NCBI GenBank assembly: GCA_030146875.1
Contig: JASLAX010000131.1
Location: forward strand, 1 to 11,715
Source of the DNA: Longimicrobiaceae bacterium
GTDB taxonomy: Bacteria > Gemmatimonadota > Gemmatimonadetes > Longimicrobiales > Longimicrobiaceae
DNA length: 11,715 bases
Direction: 5' to 3'
Numbering within the stretch: the first letter of the stretch is position 1; each line of letters opens with the position of its first letter. The notes under the pieces were generated by a model, which saw only the letters and a list, made by a program, of their open reading frames with translations, was not told where the DNA came from and did not search any database. Both the position numbers and the translations under genes were made by a program. This document shows, piece after piece, positions 1 through 5,995 of the stretch.

Positions 1-558
1 GTTGAAGAGGAAGTGGGGGTTCATCTGCATCTTCAGCATCCGCAGCTCGCTGGAGGTGCGCTCCAGCTCCGCGCGCGCCAGGGAGGCCTGCAGCGCCAGC
101 TCCGCCGCCTCCTTGCCTCGGTACCGCCGCGCGTACTCCACGGCGTGCGCCGCCGCGGAGACCAGCAGGAACGTGAGCATCGCCGTCACGATCCGGTGCG
201 CGTCCATCCCCGGCGACAGCTCCAGCCCGGTGCGCGAGAGCGGAATCCGCTCGACGACGCGGGCGAGCACCGCCAGCAGCGCGAACGCGAGCGCGACCGA
301 CAGGTGGATGGCGACGGGGCGAAGGGTGCGCGTCTGGCCGATCGGCAGACGGCGGGCGAGGAGCACCGCGGCGACGGCGGCGCACGTGGACACCAGCGCC
401 GGGATCACCGCCAGGGCGGCCGCGCCGCCGAACCGGAGTGGTGCGCCGGACCGGTGGACCGCCCCGGACAGGTCGTCGATGCCGGAGACCCATGCCACGG
501 CCAGCCAGGCGAGCACCCCCATGCGTGCGAGCCACCAGCTGCGCGGGCGTGTCTTCAT
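1..558 (-). CDS. membrane sensor histidine kinase, His_kinase (LytS/ComD-like) type, C-terminus beyond window
   Basis: Only the first 186 residues lie in the window; the frame is open to base 1. The protein begins MKTRPRSWWLARMG and has four hydrophobic segments (about residues 8-26, 45-70, 80-103 and 118-136), then a charged helical linker (about 137-177) that leads into LKMQMNPHFLFN. His182 in NPHFLFN is the expected phospho-acceptor of this kinase family, which usually works with LytTR regulators. The ATPase domain should follow outside the window. The stretch HAVEYARR plus linker is closely similar to the second module of the kinase at 7654-10011 (HAVEYARR, KMELNPHFLFN), so the two are paralogues. 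No good Shine-Dalgarno precedes the ATG, so the start is likely but not certain. It presumably senses a membrane or extracellular signal; the ligand is unknown. Confidence 0.88.
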   Translation of the reverse strand, partial: MKTRPRSWWLARMGVLAWLAVAWVSGIDDLSGAVHRSGAPLRFGGAAALAVIPALVSTCAAVAAVLLARRLPIGQTRTLRPVAIHLSVALAFALLAVLARVVERIPLSRTGLELSPGMDAHRIVTAMLTFLLVSAAAHAVEYARRYRGKEAAELALQASLARAELERTSSELRMLKMQMNPHFLFN

Positions 559-941
559 GCTGTAAGTAGAAGGGGTGACCGAGGTATCGAGCCCTGCCGG
601 TGGGGAGGAGATGAACTTTTCGTCGGGAGACGAATTGGTGTGCGCCTCCCCCCTCCTTGTTCGTTGCGCGCGCACGAAGCAGGCCAGCTGGCGCTTTCAG
701 TCCGGTAGCCGCCGCAGCTGCCGGCAAAGTTGTGCTAGACAATACCCGAAAGGAGCGTGGAGCCGGCGCTCGCTGGCCGCCGTCCCCCCCCGGGCTCGCC
801 CGCCCCGACGGCTCGTCAGGCTCGGGTGGGGTGGGACTGGAAGGGCGCAGAAGGGGATCCCCCTCGGGACGACGCGGCCGCGCTCTCCGCAGACGAGGGC
901 GTGGCCGGGGAGGAGGATCGGTCCCCCCGTCCCCATCGAAC

Positions 942-974
942 AACGCCTCCAAGCCGCGCGGCTCCGGAGGCGTT
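942..974. terminator. strong two-stage hairpin, terminator-like
   Basis: The arms AACGCCTCC (942-950) and GGAGGCGTT (966-974) pair perfectly over 9 bp. The inside, AGCCGCGCGGCT (952-963), is itself a perfect palindrome. On the + strand CTCGTTTCGC follows, a weak T tract. No gene that I can support ends next to it, which is odd: it may terminate leftward or rightward leaky transcription, or mark a vanished gene. Confidence 0.4.
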
Positions 975-1745
975 CTCGTTTCGCGCGTCGTCCGATATGG
1001 AGGCGCGGAAAGGGTTGGGATCGGCGGGTCGACTCGGCGGAGGCGACCACACGAGCAACCCTGGAGGCGTCTGCCGCGTCGAAGGGAATGGGAGGATCGG
1101 AACGGTGACGTCGGAGGGGTCCGCGAGTGCGGGCGCATCGCGGGCGGGGGAGGCAGGAGGGGAGGGCGGGAGGTACGGGCGCCCGCCGACGCGCTGCAGT
1201 GAGCGAAACCGGCGGGGCGGCGAGCGCGGAACCGCGCCGGATGCGGGGCCTCTCCGCACGCGGCCGCGCGGCTCGCCACCCCGGCGATCCGGGCGTGCTG
1301 ACGCATCCGATCCGATTGCGCCAGACAGATGCAGGGCGGGATGGCCGGCTCAGCGCTCCCGTGCGGCGGGAATGGTGAGTTTCCCCGGGTCTCCAGCGGC
1401 CGCCCAGATGCCGGTCCGCGGTACGTTTACCGACCCCGCCGGGCGCCGGATCCGTGCCGTGATCTTCCCGTGATACGCGTGCTACGTCCCGGATGACCCC
1501 GAATTGCCGGTGGGATCACGCCGCCGCTCTACGGCGCAATGCAAGCGGGGGGCGTCCGCCCCCTTGAACGCCCCTCCCGGCACGGTTACATTTCCGGACC
1601 AAAACTAGCCGCGCGACTCTCTGCGCCCCGACGGATCTCGTTCGGGGCCAAGGAGATGCGGAGCCTCTGGAGAGCCGGACCTGCCGCGGATCGTGAGCGT
1701 TCACGCCGCCTGGGCCCGGCGTCTTTCGCCCCATCGTCCGCGGGC

Positions 1746-1780
1746 AGTCGCAGTCCTCATCAGGTGCGAAGTCGCAGTCC
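1746..1780. promoter_or_regulatory. 11-bp direct repeat before the AraC-type gene
   Basis: AGTCGCAGTCC occurs exactly at 1746-1756 and again at 1770-1780, a 24-bp period, ending 31 bp before the AraC-type start codon. AraC-family proteins carry two helix-turn-helix units and typically bind direct repeats about two helical turns apart. This could be the autoregulatory operator of the gene at 1812. This is inference from position and spacing; chance repetition is possible. Confidence 0.4.
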
Positions 1781-1811
1781 AAGTAGCCCACCCTCAGGCT
1801 GCAGGAGTTGC

Positions 1812-2594
1812 ATGACCGGGAACCTCGCAGAGCTGCCCTTCAGGCTGTCCGTCCTTCATCCGCCGTACGAGGATCTGGGAGCGGTGCCCATGGCGCGCGC
1901 CCACCCCGTGCAGCTGGCCGCGGGCGCGGTGATCGCGATGCACGTCCGCTGCCCCTCGGCCGACTGGACGCTGCTCCCCGAGTGGATCCCCGCGGTGCGC
2001 GCCGCGTACCCGGCGGCGCCGCTGGTGCTGTGCGTTCCGCAGAGCTCCGTGCTGGAGATGATCCACCTGGCCCGCCGCGCCGGCACCCTGCGCGCCCGGG
2101 CCGTGCTGATGGAGGGGGAGCCCATCCACGAGACGCTCCGCCGCGCCATGACGCAGCCCGAGGACCTGGCGAGCGACGTGGTGGAGTGGCTCACGCTCCG
2201 CCGCATTCGCATGAGCCCGGTGGTGAGCCACCTGGTGCGCCAGATCTTCACGCACGCTCCGCAGTACGGAGAGGTCACGGACCTGCTGCGCGCGATCGGC
2301 GAGCCCGAGACCAGCGTGCGCTTCCGCTTCCGCAAGAAGAGCCTGCCCTCTCCGCGGCGCTGGCTCCAGGCCGCACGGGCCATGCAGATCGCCATGCGCA
2401 TCCAGGCGGAGCCCAAGACCTCGCTGCTCGAGATCGCGTTCGCGCTGGGGTACTCGGACCACTCGGCGCTCAGCCAGGCGATGGTGCGCACCTTCGGGCT
2501 GCGGCCCAACAAGCTGAGGAACACGCTGGGCTGGGAGTGGCTGCTCGACCGCTGGCTCGCCTCCGAACGCACCGAGGTGGCCGCCACCGCCTGA
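1812..2594 (+). CDS. AraC-family transcriptional regulator with a receiver-like N-terminal half
   Basis: This is a 260-aa protein. The C-terminal part (about 150-240) is an AraC-type double helix-turn-helix. The second unit is clear: SLLEIAFALGYSDHSALSQA followed by FGLRPNKLR, matching the family pattern A-x-x-x-G-[FY]-x-[ST]-x-S-x-[FL] ... G-x-x-P. The first unit (about 153-198) is more divergent. The N-terminal 130 residues alternate strands and helices (VIAMHVRCP, PLVLCVPQSS, ARAVLM), recalling a receiver-like or sugar-independent alpha/beta fold, without the acidic pocket of a true receiver. I chose ATG 1812 because AGGAG lies just upstream (1803-1807) and the in-frame sequence before it reads as non-coding. 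It stands alone on the + strand facing the triplicated peptide genes, and may control them or itself; the target is not shown by sequence. Confidence 0.87.
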   Translation: MTGNLAELPFRLSVLHPPYEDLGAVPMARAHPVQLAAGAVIAMHVRCPSADWTLLPEWIPAVRAAYPAAPLVLCVPQSSVLEMIHLARRAGTLRARAVLMEGEPIHETLRRAMTQPEDLASDVVEWLTLRRIRMSPVVSHLVRQIFTHAPQYGEVTDLLRAIGEPETSVRFRFRKKSLPSPRRWLQAARAMQIAMRIQAEPKTSLLEIAFALGYSDHSALSQAMVRTFGLRPNKLRNTLGWEWLLDRWLASERTEVAATA

Positions 2595-2617
2595 CGCGCC
2601 GTCCCTTCTCTCCTCGC

Positions 2618-2651
2618 GAGGCCCCCGGACCAGCTCGGTCCCGGGGGCCTC
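2618..2651 (+). terminator. hairpin terminator after the AraC-type gene
   Basis: GAGGCCCCCGGACC (2618-2631) pairs with GGTCCCGGGGGCCTC (2637-2651), 14 bp with one bulged C and a 5-base loop AGCTC. It begins 23 bp past the AraC-type stop. There is no real T tract, only CGTCGCGTTC, so it may act as a terminator or as a 3' end stabiliser. Confidence 0.65.
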
Positions 2652-2712
2652 GTCGCGTTCCGGCCATCCGGCCGCCGCCACTCGACGAAACGACGACGGT
2701 GAGAAGACGAAA

Positions 2713-2741
2713 GCCGGGAGCCCCTCGCGGGGTCTCCCGGC
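2713..2741 (-). terminator. hairpin after the last copy of the triplicated peptide gene
   Basis: GCCGGGAGCCCC (2713-2724) pairs with GGGGTCTCCCGGC (2729-2741), 12 bp with one bulged T and the loop TCGC. It lies 19 bp beyond the leftward stop at 2761, and on the minus strand CTTTCGTC follows the stem, a short T stretch. Confidence 0.6.
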
Positions 2742-2760
2742 CCCTTGCATCGGGAGCTGC

Positions 2761-2865
2761 TTAGTTGAGCAGCGCGGCGACGGTCATGCCGACCGCGTAG
2801 CCGACGACGAACCACAGGACGCCGCCCTCGATCTCCTGCATCTCGGTGTAGGTAAGCTCGGTCAT
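2761..2865 (-). CDS. double-glycine leader peptide, copy 1 of 3 (class IIb bacteriocin/microcin-like)
   Basis: The precursor is 34 aa. Its leader MTELTYTEMQEIEGG fits the classic double-glycine pattern LSxxELxxIxGG that C39 peptidases of PCAT exporters cut. The predicted mature peptide is VLWFVVGYAVGMTVAALLN, 19 residues, neutral, a single hydrophobic helix with a GxxxG (GYAVG). AAGGAG (2873-2878 complement) sits 7 bases before the ATG. This is the promoter-distal copy of three leftward genes. The protein is identical to copy 2 and differs from copy 3 only in the last residue (N versus D). The core is much shorter than that of known class II bacteriocins (usually 25-60 aa), so a signalling or partner-peptide role is also possible. 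Confidence 0.82.
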   Translation of the reverse strand: MTELTYTEMQEIEGGVLWFVVGYAVGMTVAALLN

Positions 2866-3012
2866 CGTAGTGCTCCTTGCGTTGGTTGGGACGTGCCCCG
2901 GGGGGGCCGCCGGAGTCCGCCGGGGAATCCCGGATACGGACGTGCTTTCGGTGTGCTCTGGGTGCCGGCGGCCGGCGGGGAGTGCCCGCGGGGCCGGCGG
3001 TGGGCGGTGCCG

Positions 3013-3036
3013 GGCGGGTCCGCTGGGGGACCCGCC
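3013..3036 (-). terminator. hairpin between copies 2 and 1
   Basis: GGCGGGTCC (3013-3021) pairs with GGACCCGCC (3028-3036), a perfect 9-bp stem with the loop GCTGGG, 19 bp past the leftward stop of copy 2. No T tract follows on the minus strand, so partial termination or transcript stabilisation is as likely as full termination. Confidence 0.5.
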
Positions 3037-3055
3037 GGCGCTCCGCCCCGAAGAA

Positions 3056-3160
3056 CTAGTTCAGGAGCGCAGCGACGGTCATGCCGACGGCGTAGCCGAC
3101 GACGAACCACAGGACGCCGCCCTCGATCTCCTGCATCTCGGTGTAGGTAAGCTCGGTCAT
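3056..3160 (-). CDS. double-glycine leader peptide, copy 2 of 3
   Basis: This 34-aa precursor has exactly the same amino acid sequence as copy 1: leader MTELTYTEMQEIEGG, core with Trp-Phe near its start and GYAVG in its middle. At DNA level it differs from copy 1 only near the 3' end, at synonymous positions (GCC for GCG, CTCCTG for CTGCTC) and in the stop codon (TAG for TAA). AAGGAG lies 7 bases before the ATG. The purely synonymous differences show that the peptide sequence itself is under selection. It is read from the same direction as its neighbours, with hairpins before and after, so each copy could be translated and processed as its own small message. Confidence 0.82.
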   Translation of the reverse strand: MTELTYTEMQEIEGGVLWFVVGYAVGMTVAALLN

Positions 3161-3302
3161 CGTAGTGCTCCTTGCATTGGTTGGGACGTGCCCTGGGGGG
3201 CTCGCCGAAGTCCGCCGGGGAATCCCGGTTCGGACGTGCTTCGGTTGCTCGGTGCCTGGACGGGCCGGGGGAGGCCCGGTCCGGCGGGTGGGGCGGGGTG
3301 CA

Positions 3303-3326
3303 GGCGGGTCCGCTCAGGGACCCGTC
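3303..3326 (-). terminator. hairpin between copies 3 and 2
   Basis: CGGGTCC (3305-3311) pairs with GGACCCG (3318-3324), extended outward by one G-T and one G-C pair to 9 bp, loop GCTCAG. It is the counterpart of the hairpin at 3013-3036, with sequence changes in the loop and stem. Confidence 0.45.
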
Positions 3327-3346
3327 GGCGTGCCGCCCCGAACGGC

Positions 3347-3451
3347 TCAGTCGAGGAGCGCGGCGACGGTCATGCCGACGGCGTAGCCGACGACGAACCA
3401 CAGGACGCCGCCCTCGATCTCCTGCATCTCGGTGTAGGTAAGCTCGGTCAT
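3347..3451 (-). CDS. double-glycine leader peptide, copy 3 of 3 (promoter-proximal)
   Basis: This is a 34-aa precursor. Leader MTELTYTEMQEIEGG is the same as in copies 1 and 2; the core ends in AALLD instead of AALLN, which adds one negative charge at the C-terminus of the mature peptide. CGGAG lies 7 bases before the ATG, one base different from the AAGGAG of the other copies. Being first in the leftward direction, it is closest to the promoter that must lie in 3452-3760. The stop codon is TGA. The three copies thus use three different stop codons, a sign that the duplication is not brand new. Confidence 0.82.
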   Translation of the reverse strand: MTELTYTEMQEIEGGVLWFVVGYAVGMTVAALLD

Positions 3452-3627
3452 CGTAGTGCTCCGTGGGGGTAGGATGTGACGGCGCTAAAGGCGCGTCGGT
3501 GGCTCCGTCCGGAATCGGTCGGGAGCCTTGTGTCCGATCAGGTAACAGCCACTCACGGCGTCCCGTTGAGCGTTCGCTGAGCCGTCCGGGCGTCCCTGGG
3601 TCATCCCGTCGACGGAGGTGAACCTAA

Positions 3628-3688
3628 TGACGTGAACCGCGAGGCAACATGTGTCCAGCGGCAGTTCATTGCCGGTTGAGTCACGTCA
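3628..3688. promoter_or_regulatory. inverted repeat TGACGTGA ... TCACGTCA upstream of the leftward triplet
   Basis: TGACGTGA (3628-3635) and TCACGTCA (3681-3688) are perfect reverse complements, 53 bp apart start to start, close to five helical turns, so a DNA-looping dimeric regulator could bind both on one face. They lie 180-240 bp upstream of copy 3. Length is only 8 bp, so chance is not excluded. Confidence 0.3.
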
Positions 3689-3989
3689 CGGTCGAGGGAC
3701 GATCCTTATGTATCTTAACGTTGGCAGATCTCCGTGATGGCTGATGGTGGGTAAGCCGTTGAACCGCCGGCACCTGAGTGATGATGCCGGACTTCGAAAG
3801 TTCACGTCGGGCGCTCTCATTGCGCCGGACGGATACTATTCAGGCGGTTACACGGGGGGGTCTACGGCACCCATTCCCTGCCCCCGCACCATCTTCACCG
3901 AGGGGGATGCCGCCGGGGCCGTGTGCCGCGATCGCGGAACGCGTGACGCCGGCAAACGACCGCGCGACGGTTTCGTTTCCCCTCCCACC

Positions 3990-4130
3990 CCCCTGAAGCG
4001 ACCGCCTCCTCCGCGCTCCGGTCGACCACCGCGTAGCGGAGCTCCAGCTCCGGGCGATGCCTCGAAGCGGCAGTGCCCCTCCACAAAGCAGAGGATCTCG
4101 ACGTCCCCCCGGGCGTCCAGGATCTCCGCG
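3990..4130 (-). pseudogene. possible relic of an unknown gene, frameshifted
   Basis: On the minus strand 4126-4052 reads EILDARGDVEILCFVEGHCR and then FEASP, and after one extra base, 4050-3994 reads ELELRYAVVDRSAEEAVAS. Both parts have balanced, protein-like composition and G/C at third positions, unlike the Arg/Pro-rich chance frames around them. Just upstream the bases GCGGAG are repeated around a C, which could be a small duplication that broke the frame a second time. I recognise no family. It could also be chance in GC-rich DNA. Confidence 0.25.
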
Positions 4131-4675
4131 CTCCGCGGGGCCCTCCCGTTCGGCGAGCGGTGACGGCTGCGGGCGTGACGCCACCGACACTCAGTCTGAT
4201 GCGACCCAGTAACGAGGCGAGCCTGGATCCCGCGCAGCGTCGCCGCCGCACGGACGCGACGCGGAGCACGCTACCTCCCCGGGCCGATCACGGCAGTCGG
4301 GTGTGGGCTCGGCACCCCCAGGCCGCCGTGGCAAACGGTCGCACGGGACGCCGCTCCGTAACGCCGGTTGGGCTGACCTCCTCGTCGCCTGCTGTACGAC
4401 ACCCTTCTGGGACTTTATGACCCTTCGAGCCCGATCCACTGATTCCGTGACCGTATCGGCAATTCCTTTTCGGCTTGCACATCGGAGCAAACCCGCAGTG
4501 ACGGTAAGTTTCTCCCCGTCGAGCGAACGAGGGTCTGCCTAGCGAAAATCGGCGGTAACTGTCGGCGTTGCCTTCACGGCGGCGCAAGCGTGGCGGGGTT
4601 CCATGCCTCGCAACGCAGTACCGGGACGACGATGCTCGCCGTCCCGACCCAACCACCCCCCTCCGGGAGAGTACC

Positions 4676-4801
4676 ATGACCGAGCTTACCTACAGCGAGA
4701 TGGTGTCGATCGACGGCGGCGAGCCGATCAGCCTCACGGCCGCGGCCCTGATCATCGGCGGCGGCATCGTGGTCGGCCTGGCGATCGCCTACTTCACCTG
4801 A
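4676..4801 (+). CDS. double-glycine leader peptide A (two-peptide bacteriocin/microcin-like)
   Basis: This is a 41-aa precursor. Leader MTELTYSEMVSIDGG (15 aa) shares MTELTYxEM with the leftward triplet. The predicted 26-aa core starts EPISLTAAAL and ends GLAIAYFT; in between, IIGGGIVVG contains a GxxxG (GIVVG), the helix-helix packing motif of class IIb two-peptide bacteriocins. The core has one acidic residue, no Lys or Arg, and is strongly hydrophobic, resembling Gly/Ala-rich class II microcins. GGAG lies 6 bases before the ATG (GGGAGAGTACC). It is followed 125 bases later by peptide B, and the A-B pair is repeated downstream; this pairing is what suggests a two-component peptide. No activity can be deduced from sequence. 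Confidence 0.82.
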   Translation: MTELTYSEMVSIDGGEPISLTAAALIIGGGIVVGLAIAYFT

Positions 4802-4926
4802 TCGGGTGAGCCGCGGGCTCCGGGTGCTTTCTGGCCCGGGCGTGCGGACCATGACGGGCTCCACCGCTACGGTGGCCGGGCATCGGCCGCCGATCCATTC
4901 AACCACTCCCCCAACGGAGAACCACA

Positions 4927-5055
4927 ATGACCGAGCTTACCCAGAACGAGATGATGCAGGTCGACGGCGGCGTGTTCCCGGTCGCCTACGCCGCGCTCTT
5001 CGTGGCCTCGGTGGCCCTGGGCTACAACATCGGCAACAACATCTGGCCGGGCTGA
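4927..5055 (+). CDS. double-glycine leader peptide B
   Basis: This is a 42-aa precursor. Leader MTELTQNEMMQVDGG is followed by a 27-aa core beginning VFPVAYAALFVAS and ending GYNIGNNIWPG. GYNIG is a GxxxG motif, and the end is aromatic and Asn-rich, unlike peptide A, so A and B are distinct subunits rather than duplicates. GGAGA lies 6 bases before the ATG. The spacer to A holds an imperfect hairpin (around 4817-4848) that is also present, slightly changed, between A' and B', which could set the ratio of the two products. A strong GC hairpin follows the gene at 5125-5159. Confidence 0.82.
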   Translation: MTELTQNEMMQVDGGVFPVAYAALFVASVALGYNIGNNIWPG

Positions 5056-5124
5056 TCCCCTTCTGCAGGGCCCCGGGTCCTCGCCCGGGCGATCCGCAGA
5101 TCGGACTGTCCGAAGGCTGCTGAC

Positions 5125-5159
5125 GGGGTGGGCCCCCCCCGAGTGCGGGGGCTCACCTC
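5125..5159 (+). terminator. GC-rich hairpin after peptide B
   Basis: The stem 5128-5137 (GTGGGCCCCC) pairs with 5147-5156 (GGGGGCTCAC) with one G-T pair, and three further pairs (5125-5127 with 5157-5159) extend it to about 13 bp. The loop is 9 bases. CTCGACGTG follows rather than a T tract, so read-through into gene C is plausible. Confidence 0.55.
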
Positions 5160-5216
5160 TCGACGTGTCCCCGCCTCGTGCGAGGGCGCGGAGCCCCGAC
5201 GCCATGGGAGGCACGC

Positions 5217-5402
5217 ATGCAACCTGATGTGGAGCGGCAGAGGCAGAGCGGGGTGTGGGTGGCACCCCTCACCGTCGCCCTGATGATGGACGCCGGGGCA
5301 GGTCCTGCAGCGGTCGTCGAGGCCGCCCGTGTGGCCCTGATTCTGGTCTCCATGCTGCTGATCCTGCGGGACCTGAGGGCGGAGACCGGCAGCCGCGCCT
5401 GA
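5217..5402 (+). CDS. small one-helix membrane protein C, candidate immunity protein
   Basis: This is a 61-aa protein starting MQPDVERQRQ, chosen because GGGAGG lies 5 bases before this ATG; an in-frame upstream ATG has no such site. There is no GG leader. Residues 1-12 are polar, about 13-26 moderately hydrophobic, and 31-50 (AAVVEAARVALILVSMLLIL) form a likely transmembrane helix followed by a charged tail RDLRAETGSRA. Its place between the two A-B pairs, its small size and its membrane helix resemble immunity proteins of class II bacteriocins and microcins, which are usually encoded right beside the peptides. I recognise no family by sequence, so the role is inference. A decayed copy follows the second pair, so only one intact C serves both pairs. 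Confidence 0.55.
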   Translation: MQPDVERQRQSGVWVAPLTVALMMDAGAGPAAVVEAARVALILVSMLLILRDLRAETGSRA

Positions 5403-5451
5403 GCCGCCGCCCGTACGCCCATCACAACGTATTCCACTCACGGAGAGTACC

Positions 5452-5577
5452 ATGACCGAGCTTACCCATAACGAGATGGCCGAGATCGATGGCGGCGTGC
5501 TGATCAGCCTGGGCGTGGCGGCCGCCATCATCGGCGGCGGCGTCGTGGTCGGCCTGGCGATCGCCTACTTCACCTGA
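5452..5577 (+). CDS. double-glycine leader peptide A' (diverged duplicate of A)
   Basis: This is a 41-aa precursor. Leader MTELTHNEMAEIDGG; the core starts VLISLGVAAA, contains IIGGGVVVG (GxxxG in GVVVG), and ends GLAIAYFT exactly as in A. Differences from A are concentrated in the second half of the leader and the first ten core residues (for example E16V, P17L, T21G), while the C-terminal helix is almost unchanged. The same GGAGAGTACC ribosome site precedes the ATG. It starts 50 bases after the stop of gene C, so C, A' and B' may share a transcript. The pattern suggests that the N-terminal part of the mature peptide sets specificity while the GxxxG helix is constrained. Confidence 0.82.
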   Translation: MTELTHNEMAEIDGGVLISLGVAAAIIGGGVVVGLAIAYFT

Positions 5578-5701
5578 TCGGGTGAGCCGCGGGCCTCGGG
5601 GTGCCTTCTGCCCGGGCCTGCGGTCCATGACGGGCTCCACCGCTACGGTGGCCGGGAATCGGCCGCCGATCCATTCAACCACTCCCCAACGGAGAACGAC
5701 A

Positions 5702-5830
5702 ATGACCGAGCTTACCCAGAACGAGATGATGCAGGTCGACGGCGGCGTGTTCCCGATCGCCTACGCTGCGCTGTTCGTGGCCTCGGTGGCCCTGGGCTAC
5801 AACATCGGCAACAACATCTGGCCGGAGTAG
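5702..5830 (+). CDS. double-glycine leader peptide B' (near-identical duplicate of B)
   Basis: This is a 42-aa precursor, identical to peptide B except for Val19 to Ile and the last residue Gly to Glu, which gives the mature peptide a negative C-terminal residue. Leader MTELTQNEMMQVDGG is unchanged. GGAGA lies 6 bases before the ATG. While the A partners have diverged, the B partners have not, so one B type may function with both A variants. A GC-rich hairpin follows at 5900-5931. Confidence 0.82.
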   Translation: MTELTQNEMMQVDGGVFPIAYAALFVASVALGYNIGNNIWPE

Positions 5831-5899
5831 CCGGCTTCCGCGTGCGTCGGGGTCCCCACCCCGGCCGCCCGTGGACCGAAGGACCAGAAGCTGCTTCAA

Positions 5900-5931
5900 G
5901 GGGTGGGCCTCCGCACGCGGGGGCCCGCCCC
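5900..5931 (+). terminator. GC-rich hairpin after peptide B'
   Basis: GGGGTGGGCCTCCGC (5900-5914) pairs with GCGGGGGCCCGCCCC (5917-5931), 15 positions including two G-T pairs; the innermost pairs must open to form a loop. TTCGTACCCC follows. It is the duplicated counterpart of the hairpin at 5125-5159. Confidence 0.6.
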
Positions 5932-5995
5932 TTCGTACCCCGGTGCGCGGCAGCGGGAGGTGCTGGGCCGATCCGAAGGCAAGCTACCACGTGGG

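Larger units (their letters stand above)
559..1811. other. intergenic, no supportable gene
   Basis: Open frames here translate into Arg/Pro/Gly-rich sequence with no domain, no hydrophobic pattern and mostly no ribosome site, so I call none of them. The left end must hold the promoter of the leftward kinase gene, and the right end the promoter of the AraC-type gene. An A/T-richer patch around 1583-1612 is the most promoter-like part. The stretch 1372-1473 (+) ends in a normal-looking 33-codon frame (MVSFPGSP ... RAVIFP), but nothing else supports it. A strong hairpin at 942-974 and a direct repeat at 1746-1780 are listed separately. Confidence 0.5.
2761..3451 (-). repeat. three tandem repeat units, each with one peptide gene
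   Basis: Start codons are 295 and 291 bases apart. Each unit carries the same ribosome site and start (GGAGCACTACGATG), the 34-codon gene and, 3' of it, a hairpin. The first 75 or so bases of the three genes are identical. The spacers are clearly alike but have diverged by substitutions and small indels. Tandem duplication followed by selection or gene conversion on the coding part explains this. Confidence 0.85.
3452..4675. other. long intergenic region between divergent peptide clusters
   Basis: No gene can be supported over 1.2 kb. The left part (3452-3760) is the leader and promoter zone of the leftward triplet: it has a hairpin at 3501-3527 (GGCTCCGTCCG against CGGTCGGGAGCC, one mismatch and one bulge), an inverted pair TGACGTGA/TCACGTCA, and an A/T-rich patch at about 3700-3725. 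The right part (about 4430-4570) is also richer in A/T than its surroundings and probably holds the promoter of the rightward cluster. The middle (3990-4130) may be a gene relic on the minus strand. Confidence 0.5.

Noticed and set aside
757..1473. Long + strand frame of 238 codons
   Set aside because: Arg/Pro/Gly-rich, no ribosome site, no domain; typical of stop-poor GC-rich DNA. Only its last 33 codons look slightly protein-like.
1516..1791. Minus-strand frame beginning with a Cys/Asp-rich stretch (LDCDFAPDEDCDCP)
   Set aside because: The Cys/Asp run is just the translation of the AGTCGCAGTCC direct repeat; GTG start, no ribosome site, and the rest is Arg-rich.
1539..1811. 91-codon N-terminal extension of the AraC-type protein
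   Set aside because: Composition is non-coding in character, and ATG 1812 has a Shine-Dalgarno sequence.
2761..3451. CRISPR array as an explanation of the regular repeats
   Set aside because: The period is about 293 bases and the repeats are translated genes with ribosome sites, not short repeats with unique spacers.
3613..3660. A VDGG-like translation in the long intergenic region
   Set aside because: No leader pattern, no start codon with ribosome site, and no hydrophobic core follows.
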